From: Ditylenchus dipsaci
Taxonomy: Eukaryota > Nematoda > Chromadorea > Rhabditida > Anguinidae
NCBI GenBank assembly: GCA_004194705.1
Contig: SADC01001283.1
Coordinates: 248,001 to 312,000, forward strand
DNA: 64,000 nucleotides
Direction: 5' to 3'
The translations under genes and the position numbers were made by a program. Of this stretch, positions 33,660 through 44,734 are shown one piece after another. Numbering within the stretch: position 1 is the first letter of the stretch; each line of letters opens with the position of its first letter. A model generated the notes under the pieces. The model was not told the DNA's origin, did not search any database, and worked only from the letters and a program-made list of their open reading frames with translations.

Positions 33660-36419
33660 ATGCGCCAATCTCAAGACTTTAAGGAACCTATCAACGGCGA
33701 AGAAGTCACTCCAGTTGTCAAAACCCAAGAAAACGAAAAGCCGCAGAGGTGGGTTACATTATGGATTATATGCTGTAGCTTACAATTTATCGTGCTATAT
33801 TTTAATAATTTCTGCTGAAAAGTCGCTTCAGATGGTCACGCCAGAAAATCAGGATGTTCCAATTATTCCGAAGACGACGCCGTCTATTAGAGCTTCTAAT
33901 GCCTCAACTCACTCAACCGGTGGCAGAAGTGGGTAATTAACTTTTTAAAACACCTAACTATCTTTTTCTTTCAGCTTACAAGAAGAAATTCGCTAAGCTG
34001 AATGTGGTGGACTACGCACCGAAAGTGGTAGCTAACCGTATTCTTAGCTGCGGAGAAGGCGAGCAAATCGGGCACCCCGGTCGCACAGTCACCAGGAAGG
34101 TAATTTGTTTATTACGAGAAGAGTTTACTAGATGACCATGCGTAATAGTTCCTGATGATACTGGCGTCTGACTAAGGCTCAGATTTAGGCACAATAAAAT
34201 TTTCAAAAATTAAAAATATATAAATTTTTAAAGAGAGACTACAGAGGCCATTATTTTGCGTCTACTTATGGCACCCTGGATCCATTTCGAACGACAGTTC
34301 ACTGTACTTTGATTGTAAAAATACTTTTTAGCCAAGAGCCATTGATACATTTCCAGAAGAGACGCGATTTGTGCAAGTATGTTTTAGTTTCTGTCATAAA
34401 TTGAGCTGATTATTTTTTCTCCTTTCAGGTGGCAGCGGGTGGTGTGCATTCCCTAGTTCTGACAGAAGAGGGCAAAATATACAGCTGTGGTGTTAATGAG
34501 AAGGGTACAGTGCCAGTCGTTGGTCTTGAGCCCGAGGTTGGTTTAAATGTCTTTTCTGTTTTTCTCTCTGAAGATAATCGGGACTATAGGGAACTACTGA
34601 TTGCTTCTCGGAGATCAAGTTCGACGAGTCCCTTGCTAAGCTCGGCCAGGTTTGTGTCTTAGAGAGAGAAAGAAGTTTTTCTATATGCTTTTCTATTTTT
34701 CAGCCTGTTCAAATTGCTGCTGGGGCCAGTTTTGCTGTAAGTTTTTTTTCCTTTTTAGCGAAAGCCCTCTGTCTTACAGCAGGTTTTATTTTCTTTGTAT
34801 TTCATTTACAGGCTGCTTTGACCAAAAAGGGGTCTGTGATTGCTTGGGGGAATCTAAGAGTGAGTTTTCTTCATTAAGTATTCCATTTAATAATTTGTTT
34901 TGAAACTCAGGACACTCAAGGCGATGTGACCATCCATCAGACGCTTGCTGCCATCCAAAAATCTCCTGTCGTTATTATTACGCACAAGAGCAAGGTCATT
35001 GTGAAGGTAATCCGTATTTAGAATATCTTACTATGCTTTATTTCTTTTTTTTCACTAGATAGTTGCCGGTGAAAATCATTTGGTCATGCTGTCTAATGAA
35101 GGAGATATTCTGACTTTTGGTGAAGGTAATTGATTCTAGTTATGCTATTCATTTTTACAACATGCTGGTTTACAGGTTCCATGGGTCAGTTGGGAAGGTC
35201 AGCTCGTACAGAACATATTCGCTCAAGTAAGTACATGTATGTGTAACACATGTATTTTATATTTGTTATATTTCAGAGTACATGGTCGATAGGTAGTTTT
35301 CCTCAGTGTTTTAGTAACCATCTGTATTTGTGATTGTTTGATTCTCTAGTTCCGGTCGCTCTCTCAAGCTCACAGTCCTTGAGCGAGGACGCTTCGTCAA
35401 ATTTACAAATGTATTCGCTGGTGGACATTGGACTATGGGAAGAGCTGAGGATGGTCGTATCTTTGCCTGCGGACTTAACAATTATGGACAATTGGGGATT
35501 CCGATAGAGGAGGAAGAAGGCCAGAAGAAACACAGTGAAGCAAACGGTCAAGCCGATAAAGTACAAATGTCTGAAAGGGTGGGAGATGCGGCTGCACCTG
35601 CAAATGCTGGTATAACTGTTTTAAGACTTTTTTACCGTATCCTGTCAAGTTTCAGAAGCAGATCAGGTCGGACATGAAGAAGCCGTCAAGGTAGCTTACC
35701 TTACGGAAGCTAAAGCATTTTCGGCTGACAAGGATTGGACTCACATTTCTGGAGTACAGCATGTGTGCGCGAGGAATGCAGATGGTGAATATTTACTGAT
35801 TTTGAACTTTACTACAATCCTGATCTTAAGGTGAGGTCTTCGCAGTCGGTAAGAATCTCGACAATGCCTTGGGACTGGGAACTTGGGTATTTTTTTAGTA
35901 GACGTTAAAAGTACTCTCTAACCATGTTTGGTTTCCGACTGATAATAAAGACGTCGATCACTGGCGGTATGACACACTTCAGAGAGTGAATTTGAATGAT
36001 TTGAAAGCTGCTGGTGTGTCCGCTTCTCTTGGAACTTCAATTGCATGGACGGCCGGGACAGGTGTGTCATTATATTAAATTGGTTTCTCCACAAGAAAAT
36101 GTCCCTTGTGGATATCCAAAAGTTCTTAACACTTGTAAGCTTCTGAACTGCTGTGAATTCTTCCATCTTGCAGGTGTTCATTTTGCACATTACCTAGTTA
36201 AAATTTTTAGGACAAGTTTTTGGCTTTGGATACGACACAGTTGGTCAGCTTGGCTTAAATAGGGTGGAAGAAGACGAGAAAATGGTTCCTGTTCCTACTG
36301 AAATTACATCTGCGCATTTAAAAGACTTCAAGGTTGTGGGTGTGTCTATTGCCGACAATCATGCTCTATTCCTAGCTACAGATGAGGAGGCCTCCGAAAA
36401 CAAATGCATGACTGAATAG
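33660..36419 (+). CDS. RCC1: RCC1-type chromatin-bound Ran GEF homologue
   Basis: A multi-exon gene with 40-230 nt introns. Clear exons: 33975-34099 ([19 protein letters not shown]), 34332-34376 ([15 protein letters not shown]), 34429-34536 ([20 protein letters not shown]), 34590-34650, 34704-34736, 34812-34859 ([15 protein letters not shown]), 34911-35006, 35059-35125 ([20 protein letters not shown]), 35176-35226 ([14 protein letters not shown]), 35277-35292, 35350-35609 ([16 protein letters not shown]), 35656-35784, 35831-35886 ([16 protein letters not shown]), about 35951-36061 and 36211-36419 ([20 protein letters not shown]). These are RCC1 propeller blades. RCC1 loads Ran with GTP on chromatin. 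The N-terminal exons (33660-33748, 33823-33932) and the junction near 35887-35950 are uncertain in phase. AATAAA is at 36420. Confidence 0.88.
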
Positions 36420-36576
36420 AATAAATCTCTAAATTGTTGTTCGTGATTTTTTTCTCTCTGTGACGTTGTCTGAAAAGTCCGGACGACCTAGTATCTACCA
36501 GTTTGTTTGCCTTTTGTTCTTTTATGCCAATAAAAACAGGTGGTTGGAGACTCTGTCGTAGAGATTATCAGAAGTA

Positions 36577-36992
36577 CAGGGTGGGCCAATTTTTTTGGAA
36601 CACTTAATACAACCATAACTTTTTTCTATGATTAATTTCGAAATTCTGTAAACGTCATTCGACTCAGAATCAAAAAACAATTTTTTTGGTGCATGGAGCT
36701 CGAAAATAAAAATTTTGGTCAAAATTTTCGAATTTGCCTTGGTCGTCCCTGTGTTCTAAAAACGTCGATTTATTGCACAACAACAACAAGCAGTGGCAAA
36801 AAATTGACGTTTTTAGAACACAAGGGGGCCAAGGCAAATTCGAAAATTTTGACCAAAAATTTTTTTTCGAGCTCCATGCACCAAAAAATTGTTTTTTGAT
36901 TCTGAGTCGAATGGCGTTTACAGAATTTCGAAATTCCATTATAGAAAAAAGTTATGATCGTTTAAAGTGTTCCAAAAAATTGGCCCACCCTG
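36577..36992. mobile_element. Mariner-type foldback, CAGGGTGGGCCAATTTTTTT ends
   Basis: 416 bp between TA pairs (36575-76, 36993-94). The arms are almost perfect and include GATTCTGAGTCGAATG and GAGCTCGAAAAT. The centre carries TTGCCTTGGTCGTCCCTGTG and its inverse. The GACTCAGAAT block is shared with 33246-33606. Confidence 0.88.
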
Positions 36993-37075
36993 TACTTCAG
37001 ATGCTAATATTAAGGAAAAATTTATTTATGTGACATTGTCAGTGGACTTGAGCTAGAACGGCACGGCGTGTCAAG

Positions 37076-37141
37076 CTTGTCAAAATCGCGAGTACAGTTG
37101 TCAAAATCGCGAGTACGGTTGTCAAAATCGCGAGTACGGTA
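37076..37141. repeat. Three tandem copies of a 22-bp unit
   Basis: TTGTCAAAATCGCGAGTACG is repeated three times with near identity. No inverted partner seen nearby. Possibly a leftover TIR array. Confidence 0.75.
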
Positions 37142-37262
37142 ATTTTTATTTTAAGATAAAAGTGAGAATATTTGCTGAAATTTCTTCATTTTGATCAATC
37201 TGATGTCGAACGAAATAATGGAATTTATACAGCCTTTTCACTATCCGTACACACTTATTTGA

Positions 37263-38330
37263 GGGCAATACGTTTTTCGGTCACAGGTTCACTTTTTCTG
37301 TCACAGATTTCCTCTTTTCTGTCACAGATTTGATTCTTGACACGAAATCCACAATTTTTAAATTCTTTTGTGTGGAATTCAGGGGCGGGCAAAGACCAGA
37401 TGGTTCAGGACCCACTCCGGAATGGCCAAAAGGCCAAAATAATCGGTTTTTAGGAGTATACTACAGGGGGAGTAAACTATTAGAGAAAACCGATCGATCG
37501 GATCAGATTTCGGGTCCGATCGGCTAAATCGCTCACAAATCCACCCTGAACGCTCAAAACCACCATAAACCTAGAATTCTGAGCGATTAAGCCCATCGGA
37601 CCCGAAATCTGATCCGCTCAATAGGTTGTTCTCAAAAACTTTACTCCCGCATTAGTATACCCTAAAAAACCAATTATTTTGGCATTTTGGCCATTCCGGA
37701 GTGGGTCTTGAGCCATCTGGTCTTTGCCCACCCCTGAATTTCACACAGAAAGCTTTAAAAATTGTACATTTCGTGTCAAGATTCAAATCTGTGACAGAAA
37801 AGAGGAAATCTGTGACAGAAAAAAGTGAACCTGTGACAAATCAAATCTGTGACAAAAAAGTGAAGGCTAAACAGAACCTTTGCCCTCCCACCCGCTATAA
37901 CCCTGGCCCTCCCACTCCCAAAAAGTAAAAATATCTCCACAGTATAAACATTTTTGTCGAAATTTAGTCAAGATCTTTATTTTTGACTCTCAAAACTCAA
38001 TAAGCATTGGATAAAATGACACTTTTTGACGAAAAATGACCAAATTGTATTTTATTTCGCAAAATGTACTTTATGTTAAATTTGCTTTAGAAGGTTAACG
38101 ATTTGGTCATTTTTTGTCAAAAAGTGTCATTTTATCAAGTGCTTATTGAGTTTTGAAAGTCAAAAATAAAGATCTTGACTAAATTTTGACAAAATGTTCA
38201 TACTGTGGAGATATTTTTACTTTTTGGGAGTGGGAGGGCCAGGGTTCTGGCGAGTGGGAGGGCAAAGGTTCTGTTGTGCCAAAGTGAATCTGTAACAAAA
38301 AAAGTGAATATGTGACAAAAAAGTTTTGCC
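37263..38330. repeat. Foldback with TCTGTCACAGATT arrays, copy 3
   Basis: Same architecture as 25440-26020: GGGCAATACG, the TCTGTCACAGATT array, GGGGCGGGCAAAGACCAGAT and the central GATCAGATTTCGGGTCCGAT palindrome, all inverted on the right. The right array is split by the 37865-38280 insertion. Confidence 0.8.
37865..38280. mobile_element. Foldback insertion with 8-bp TSD AAAGTGAA
   Basis: GGCTAAACAGAACCTTTGCC at the left and GGCAAAGGTTCTGTTGTGCC at the right, flanked by AAAGTGAA (37857-37864, 38281-38288). The arms continue through CTCCCACTCCCAAAAAGTAA. Inserted into a TCTGTGACA unit of the host foldback, so it is younger. MULE- or hAT-type by TSD length. Confidence 0.88.
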
Positions 38331-38331
38331 C

Positions 38332-38390
38332 CTCATTTGATCACAACTCATTTGATCCCACCTCATTTGATGCCAACTCATTTGATCCCG
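38332..38390. repeat. Short CTCATTTGATCC tandem array
   Basis: Four units of (A)CTCATTTGAT(C/G)CC(A/C) directly upstream of the truncated RPS19. Possibly one end of an element whose insertion removed the 5' part of the gene. Confidence 0.6.
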
Positions 38391-38433
38391 ATTTCGGTAC
38401 TAGGTCAATTTACTCCCGATAAATTGAGCTAAT

Positions 38434-38892
38434 GTCGTCAAGCTAGGCAAGAACAAGGAATTGGCTCCCATTGATCCCGATTGGTACTATGTGCGCACTG
38501 CCAGCATTGCTCGACCTCTTTACATCAGATCGCCAGCCGGTAAGTGTACAACTTTTGTTGGAATTTTGGTTTAATGCTGATTTGGTTTAATGCTGGATGT
38601 CTTCAGGCATTGGACCTTTCCGTAAGGTGTATGAAGAAAACAAGCGCCGTGGTGTTGCACCCAACCACTTCTCTTCGGCTTCGGGATCCGTCATCAGAAA
38701 GGTTCTGCGAATCTGTAGAGCTTGAAGTGGGCTGAGAAAAGCCCTGATGGTGGTCGCAAGTTGACTAAGCAGGTAGCTAAATGAATTTTTACATTCTAAA
38801 ATTTATTAATATTGTGTTTTCAGGGCCGCAAGGATCTGGACCGTATCGCCTCTCAGTTGCGTCATACTGGTGCTGTTGAGAAATTCGAATAA
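38434..38892 (+). pseudogene. RPS19: Ribosomal protein S19 (eS19), 5'-truncated and frameshifted
   Basis: Exons 38434-38539 ([20 protein letters not shown]), 38607-38772 (GPFRKVYEENKRRGVAPNHF) and 38824-38892 (GRKDLDRIASQLRHTGAVEK) match eS19, a small-subunit ribosomal protein. Standard introns with TTCAG acceptors are kept, so this is not a processed copy. The first roughly 50 residues of the family are missing: a TGA lies just upstream in frame, next to a tandem repeat. In exon 2 the frame breaks after KVL, and the following LKWAEKSPDGGRKLTKQ segment is preceded by a TAG. Two independent lesions indicate a pseudogene. Confidence 0.85.
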
Positions 38893-38924
38893 ATACATCA
38901 CTATGTTCGTTGTTTTGCTGAATG

Positions 38925-39130
38925 TCAACCCCAAGCCACCAAGCCCCTTCGGGGGCGCAGGGGGCTTGGTGGGTTAGAGATGCGCACTCACTTACCTTAG
39001 ACATAATTCCGAGATAGACTCTTGATTGAAAATGCAGATAGAGACTCTTTTTGCCTGGCTCCAGTGACCAAAACGGAGAAGAATACTCTTCTATAGGTTT
39101 AATTAGCTTGGGGACCAAGGCATTTGGTTT
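38925..39130. repeat. Dispersed repeat with GC-rich hairpin, half copy
   Basis: Shares with 11640-11890 the CCAAGCCCC...CGGGGGC hairpin, TTAGAGATGCGC, CACTCACTTACCTT, GAGACTCTTTTTGCC and a terminal GGGGACCAAGGCA. Lies just 3' of the RPS19 copy. Confidence 0.6.
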
Positions 39131-39549
39131 ACCTGTGGTAACCAATTATTATTTTGAAAACATTTTTTTTAGTAAGGAAAAACGTTAGTAAACAACCTTT
39201 ATATCGTTTTTAGCGAACGACCCCAACTGTCGACCAAACTGACTGTCGACCCCCAACTGTCGACCCTCCCAACTGTCGACCCCCAACTGTCGACTCTCCC
39301 AACTGTCGACCCCAACTATCGACCATCCCAACTGTCGACCCCAACTGTCGACTCTAACCTTCGACTTTAAGTAAAACATTTGTAAAAGTAATTTAACGGG
39401 GTCCCAACTGTCGACTGCTGCCTAATTTTACACTTCCTCAAGAATTCAAAATACTATAAAAACAACATGCCAACTTTATTCCAACAACAAACTGAAATAA
39501 ACTGAAGAACAAGAAATAACAATTTCACCGAATAATAACATTGGCTGGA

Positions 39550-41427
39550 CTATCTAACTTCTAAGAGCGTTGTCTTCTTCCTCTGAACTTCCTTTGCCAC
39601 TTTTCCAAGGCCCTCTTCTTCATCTTGAGCTGGTTCCGACCGTACATTGTATCCTATTAAATAGCCAATCTGAAGAAGAAATTTGGCAAGTTTTTTTTAC
39701 CAAAACCGCCATCATCAGACTGTCTATCGGCTGACTTTGTTCCTGTTAACTACTACCTTCGGTTCGGTCTTGGTCTCAGTTGATCTGTTGAAGTCAGGCA
39801 ACTTATGAAATTGTGGATCTGGCTTGCATTCTTTCTTCGGTTTGCTTCGGCTGACTTTGTTCTTGTTGACTTCCCCTTTCAACAGTTTCTGAAGCATGCC
39901 TCTGATCTAAACAAAGCTGCAAAACAAAATATACCTCAAAAAATAGGTTGACTAACCCTTTGAGCTAATTTGTTTGTAGCAGCAACAGCAATGATTTCAG
40001 TACATAGTCTTTCACCACTACACTTCTGCAACACCGATATGCGAAGAGCAATTGACTTTCTACCGATAGATTGTGCTCTAGCAAACACATAAATTCCTGG
40101 AAAAGAAACTAAACTAACCTGTTCAATAATCTTATGCGCACCTTTGAGACAGAGATGAATAGCCTTTCCTGAACGGGCCACGGCTTTGTAAGACCCAGTG
40201 CACATATTTCGAAAGCTTTAAATAAGGCGGGCCTGTTAGAAACTTTTGCTGCGCGAGCTTCTCGACAAAACACTAAGAAATGAATGTAGGCTTCAAAATA
40301 CGGGTGCACTACGTTTCACCGTCCCTATTTTCACCGTCCCTATTTTCACCGTTCACTATTTTCACCGTTCACTATTTTCACCGTTCACTAAATTCACCGT
40401 CAGCATTTTAGGACCGCTTTTTAGGTCTAAATTTTTCTAAATTTCTAAAAGTTTTGGCACCAATTGTAGCCCTGAATGTCAGCTATATTTTGGTACTACA
40501 ATTTCTAAAAAAACGAAAAATTTTAGTTCTAAACTATAAAAGACGCTCACCCTGCATTCTACCGTGATGAAAAAGTGTGAGATTGAACGCATTCTAAAGT
40601 TTAGTTCTAAACTTTTTTATTTTTTCAGAATTTGTAGTACCAAAAAGTAGCTGACATTCAGGGCTGCCTTTTGGTACCAAGACTGTTAAAATTTTAGAAA
40701 AATTTATATCTAAAAAGCGGTCCTAAAGTGCTGACGGTGAATTTAGTGACGGTGAAAATAGTGACGGTGAAAATAGGTGACGGTGAAAATAGTGACGGTG
40801 AAAATAGTTGACGGTGAAAATAGGTGACGGTGAAAATAGTGACGGTGAAAATAGTGACGGTGAAAATAGTGAACGGTGAAAATAGGGACGGTGAAACGTA
40901 GTGCACCGCAAAATACTCGCAAAGTACTCGTACCTTTCGACTTTCCAGCTTATTTGACCAAAACTTTCTTTTCTACGCTAACTATAGCTGAGGCCACCAA
41001 TTTTTGCGTGCCACTTGCCAATTCAGCTTGCATGCTGCGTCTTGATTCGACTCCTTCCACCTAAGTAGATAAATATTTAGCTTGATATATTTAAAGTAAG
41101 CTCAGGAATATTAACATCACTTCGCTTCTTTAACTGACAAAAATGGTTATATTTAGGTTCTTCATTAATTCAAACATCAATGGTTCTATTCGATTTTTTT
41201 AGAGGCAGCAGATAGTCCTCGCATGATATCTTTTGCTTTTTCCAGCTGACTCGTAAAGCATTACAGCCATTGCAGCGGTGGTAGACGACTTTGACACCAT
41301 AAGATTTTATTGTCTTGCTCTTTTTGGTCACCCAAGTATCACAATGATCTGGATGACGAACACAATCGGTTACAGCCATTTTATTGCTTCCTATTCGCTG
41401 GTTGTAAGAAAAGAGTATAGCAAGCAT
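39550..41427 (-). pseudogene. Decayed element-B protein with the element-A N-terminal domain
   Basis: Exon 41427-41170 encodes YNQRIGSNKMAVTDC and the C, CNGC, C, EDYLLP pattern seen in element A. An exon near 41055-40930 encodes VEGVESRRSMQAELASG then VASAIVSVEKK, homologous to element A but with an internal stop. A remnant at 40290-40205 (REARAAKVSNRPALFKAF) aligns with A's VANRKATAKAFGRA. No MULE DDE core was recognised, and a 607-bp foldback interrupts the gene. The 39.55-39.95 kb part is Lys-rich and unassigned. Element B is therefore non-autonomous now. Confidence 0.65.
40302..40908. mobile_element. Foldback with TTCACCGT arrays and 8-bp TSD
   Basis: The ends GGGTGCACTACGTTTCACCG and inverse are followed by arrays of CACTATTTTCACCGTT (left about 6, right about 11 units). 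TSD CAAAATAC lies at 40294-40301 and 40909-40916. The interior arms include TAGCCCTGAATGTCAGCTA and inverse. Nested in element B. Confidence 0.88.
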
Positions 41428-41664
41428 TTTAAAACAGGCAAATAAAACGAGCTTGACCGCTACAAGTTATGTTAAATTACTTTTACAAATTGTTTTACTT
41501 AAAGTCGAAGGTTAGAGTCGACAGTTGGGGGTCGACAGTTGGATGGTCGATAGTTGGGGGTCGACAGTTGGGAGAGTCGACAGTTGGGGGTCGACAGTTG
41601 GGAGGGTCGACAGTTGGGGTCGACAGTCAGTTTGGTCGACAGTTGGGTTTTTACCGTTTTTAGC

Positions 41665-42163
41665 ATGTAAGAATTACTTAAGAATCAAATTTAGAACCAT
41701 TCTTGAACCGTAACTGTAAAGCACATATAGTCATATATACCAGGATACCCCCTGTGGTTTGAAAAAATTAAAAAAAACTGGTCGGAAATATCCGTCGCGC
41801 CCTAAAAACGTGTTATAAGCACGTTTCAGGTGCTAAAACTTTGAAAAAAGATGTTTCTGGCCATTTCTGAGCTATGACATATACTGCAGTCCTGCCCTAA
41901 AAGTTCTAAAACACTGAAAAAACATTACTTTGGGGTGTTTTGAGAGGAATAACCCAGTTTAGCCCTAAAATTTGTCAAAATCGAAAATAAACCATTTTCT
42001 CTTCTCTAAATTGCATTGGGGTCCGGTTTGGATAAACAAAAACTTCGATTTCACCCGTTCGAACCTATTCAAAATATTTGCTTATTGAGGTTACTTACCG
42101 TTGGAAAAACTATCTACATGATCAGTACAACACTCCTCTTTATTCGAAACAACAAAAAAAAAC
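41665..42163. other. No gene recognised
   Basis: Spacer between element B and the TTAA-flanked foldback. Contains CCCCTGTGGTTTG, a motif shared with the CCTTGGTC foldbacks. Confidence 0.35.
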
Positions 42164-42609
42164 TTAAAGGGAGGGTGAAAGCTGTTAAGGAGATAGTCTA
42201 GATACGAAAGGATTACTCCAAGTTTAAATGCGGTTTTAGAGCCATATTTTGTCGAAAACTTAATGTTGCAATGTCAAACTTATGGCATGGTGACAGATGA
42301 GGACCAGAAAAGACAGACAAGACATTTGAAGATATATTTTAGCAGTTGATACTTTTGCTTGTGCAATTTTGCCGTTGAATTATTGCAGCCCGTCATCTTC
42401 GTCTCGTCATGTGCAAACGGAAAATTGCATATTGATAGTACATGACCGTCATTGACTTTCCGACATTAACAGCTGCAACATTTCACAACTAGACATTTTC
42501 AGACACTACTTTTACATATCATACAAATTTAGACCGAAATTTGCAATCTGTAAATTTGTGGGCCGACAATGACAGACTATTCATTTGAGGAAGCATTTTC
42601 AGAACCAAA

Positions 42610-43165
42610 TTTTCAAACCCATATTCACATATGCGACATTTGCAGACGCGACATTTGCACACCGACTTTTGCAGACGCGACTTTTGCAGACCCACATCCG
42701 CACACGCGAAATTCGCAGACCGAGATTGGTTCTTTAACGGGAAGGAAGACAGTTACATCTACTTTTTGACATGGTTATCCACGTTTATGTTGCTATCTCC
42801 GTAAAAAATTATAAGTTTTTCGTTACTGCAACATATATAAGTCTGCAAATGTCGCGTTTGCGCATGTGGGTCTGCAAATGTCGCAACTTGCGAATGTGGA
42901 GCTGCAAATGTCGCTTCCGTAGATGTGGATCTGTAAAAGTTGTGTCTGCTAATTTCGGTATGCAAGTGTCGCATCTGTAAATGTCAACATGTGAAAACAA
43001 CTTTTTCAAGTGTATAGTCTGCAAATTACAATACATAAATTTGAAGCTGCGGAGTGTTACAACTGTTAGTGTCGCATCAGAAATGTCGTAATGAAAATGT
43101 AAAGTCGCAAATTTCAGACTGCATATCTCGCATCTGCAAGGGTTATGTCTGCAAATGTCGCTATG
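42610..43165. repeat. Inverted arrays of GCAGACGCGACATTTGCA units
   Basis: The left array (42622-42725) has units such as GCAGACGCGACTTTTGCAGA. The longer right array (42840-43165) has inverted units TCTGCAAATGTCGC with considerable drift. Part of the 42168-44213 element. Confidence 0.75.
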
Positions 43166-43330
43166 GTAATGCGTAAATGCACATAACCGATCGCGAATTT
43201 CGAATTGATGACAAAGTAATCTGTGGATTAAGATCCGTACTTGTTAGCCCTCATCGGTCACCAGGCCAAACTTATGTAGAATCGAAAATTGAAATGAAAA
43301 AAGGGGAAAACCCCATAAAAAGGCTGATTA

Positions 43331-43762
43331 CAGTCAAACCTCGATAAGCCCGCACCCCCAAAAGTTCGTTCCAGGCTTGGGTCCGACACTTTTTCAACAC
43401 AATTTTCGAAAGCTTTTTCCAGTTCTGTTTTTACGGTCTCGTCGGAAATATCGTCAGGATTCCGATTTGGCCGATCGTTTTTTAATAATCCTGCAATTTC
43501 ATCATTAAAAAAGCAAAACCTCGATAAATTGGCACCCCTTTTCAAAAAGGTGCCGGCTTATCGAGGTTCTACCTTTTCAACCCAAATTTTTTTTTTAAAA
43601 ACAATCGGCAAAATCGGAATCCTGACGATATTTCCGACCAGACTGTGAAAACAGAACTGGAAAAACCTCTTGAAATTTGGGCTGAAAAAAGTGTCGGACC
43701 CAAGGCTGGAACGAACTTTGGGGGGGGGGGGGTTGGGGTGCCGGCTTATCGAGGTTTGACTG
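43331..43762. mobile_element. TA-flanked dimeric MITE, CAGTCAAACCTCGATAAGCC ends
   Basis: 432 bp between TA pairs (43329-30, 43763-64). At its centre a second copy of the end sequence forms a palindrome (AACCTCGATAAATTGGCACC and inverse), giving an end-centre-end layout. Arms carry ATATCGTCAGGATTCCGATT, shared with 58432-58815. Confidence 0.85.
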
Positions 43763-43790
43763 TAGTCTTATATTGCATTTCAATTTTTAG

Positions 43791-44014
43791 TAGGGTTGTC
43801 GAGTTTCAAACTTTTAAATCGAAATTCGAAACTCGAAATTTTTTGACGGCCGATTTTTGACATCGGATTGCAAATCTGATTTTACAATCTATACCCAACT
43901 TTTACTTCTGAGTATAGATTCTAAAATCAGATTTGCAATCCGATGCCGAAAATCGGCCGTAAAAAAATTTCTAGTTTCGAATTTCGAATTAAAAGTTCGA
44001 AACTCGACAACCTG
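43791..44014. mobile_element. hAT MITE with exact 8-bp TSD
   Basis: TAGGGTTGTCGAGTTTC ... CTCGACAACCTG with TSD ATTTTTAG at 43783-43790 and 44015-44022. The arms are nearly perfect and include GACATCGGATTGCAAATCTG. 224 bp, non-coding. Confidence 0.92.
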
Positions 44015-44217
44015 ATTTTTAGGGTATTTTGGGGGGAATTTTGAAATTCTGATATTGATGATGCTCATTTAACTTTTATTCTGCACAAGTTTGTTCAAGA
44101 TCGCAACACCGAGTTGTCGACAAAATATGGCTCTAGAACCACATTAGAAAAATACAAAACTTGGAGTAATCCTTTCGTATCTAGACTATCTCCTTAACAG
44201 CTTTCACCCTCCTTTAA

Positions 44218-44734
44218 AGGGGGCGGGGGATTTATATACGCACCGTCTATTGTCGAATGTTCAAATCTCTCTGAGGGTTTTTCAATTTACTTTTTTGGTA
44301 AGTTTTTTACTATTTGGGGCCAAAAATCATCGAGCAATCGATTGCAACCATTTCCAGCACTGCTTTGCCGTCAGCAACTGCTTCAATTTTTTACCACCAA
44401 AATGAAAGGAAACCAATTAAAATTTCGAAAAAACGTCAATTTAAGGATACTACCCAAAAGTTCTGGGATAGCCCTGGATAGGATGTCATCGAATTGGACA
44501 TCGTAGAAGGTTTTTCAAATTCTAGCTCTAACTTTATATTACCTTTTTCTCTCTTTGATAACTCAAATGAAAGCTTAAGATATTAATTACATTTTCGTAT
44601 ATAAAACGTGCGACTTGTACAAAAAAGTCAGATAATATCAACCAAAATAGTCAACTAAAAACCCTCAAAAACCATCAATTTTCGAAATTTAGCCTATTTA
44701 AAGGGGGGGGGGGGAAAGCCATTTAGGTTTGAAA
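44218..44734. other. No gene recognised
   Basis: AT-rich sequence ending in a G-tract (44705-44714). No supported gene. Confidence 0.35.

Larger units (their letters stand above)
39215..41655 (-). mobile_element. MULE-type transposon B, relative of element A
   Basis: Flanked by a perfect 9-bp TSD, GTTTTTAGC, at 39206-39214 and 41656-41664. The TIRs are arrays of CAACTGTCGACCCC (39220-39420, inverted 41515-41645) with a terminal variant CAAACTGACTGTCGAC at both ends, exactly the layout of element A but with core TCGA instead of CGCG. The left end begins GAACGACCCC, like A's GAACGACACCC, and the right end is GGGTTTTTACC in both. It carries a decayed minus-strand gene and a nested foldback (40302-40908). 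Confidence 0.9.
42168..44213. mobile_element. Large piggyBac-like foldback with TTAA TSD
   Basis: The ends AGGGAGGGTGAAAGCTGTTA and (inverse) TAACAGCTTTCACCCTCCT lie between TTAA (42164-42167, 44214-44217). Arms of about 120 nt are strongly conserved (AGATAGTCTAGATACGAAAG). Inside are a GCAGACGCGACATTTGCA array foldback, a TA-flanked MITE and a hAT MITE. No transposase was found. Confidence 0.85.

Noticed and set aside
38789..39145. 118-codon minus-strand open frame
   Set aside because: Overlaps the RPS19 3' end and a dispersed repeat. No domain, codon use unlike neighbours.
42839..43036. Cys-rich open frames (RRDICTPTFAD-like)
   Set aside because: Translations of the GCAGACGCGACATTTGCA array.
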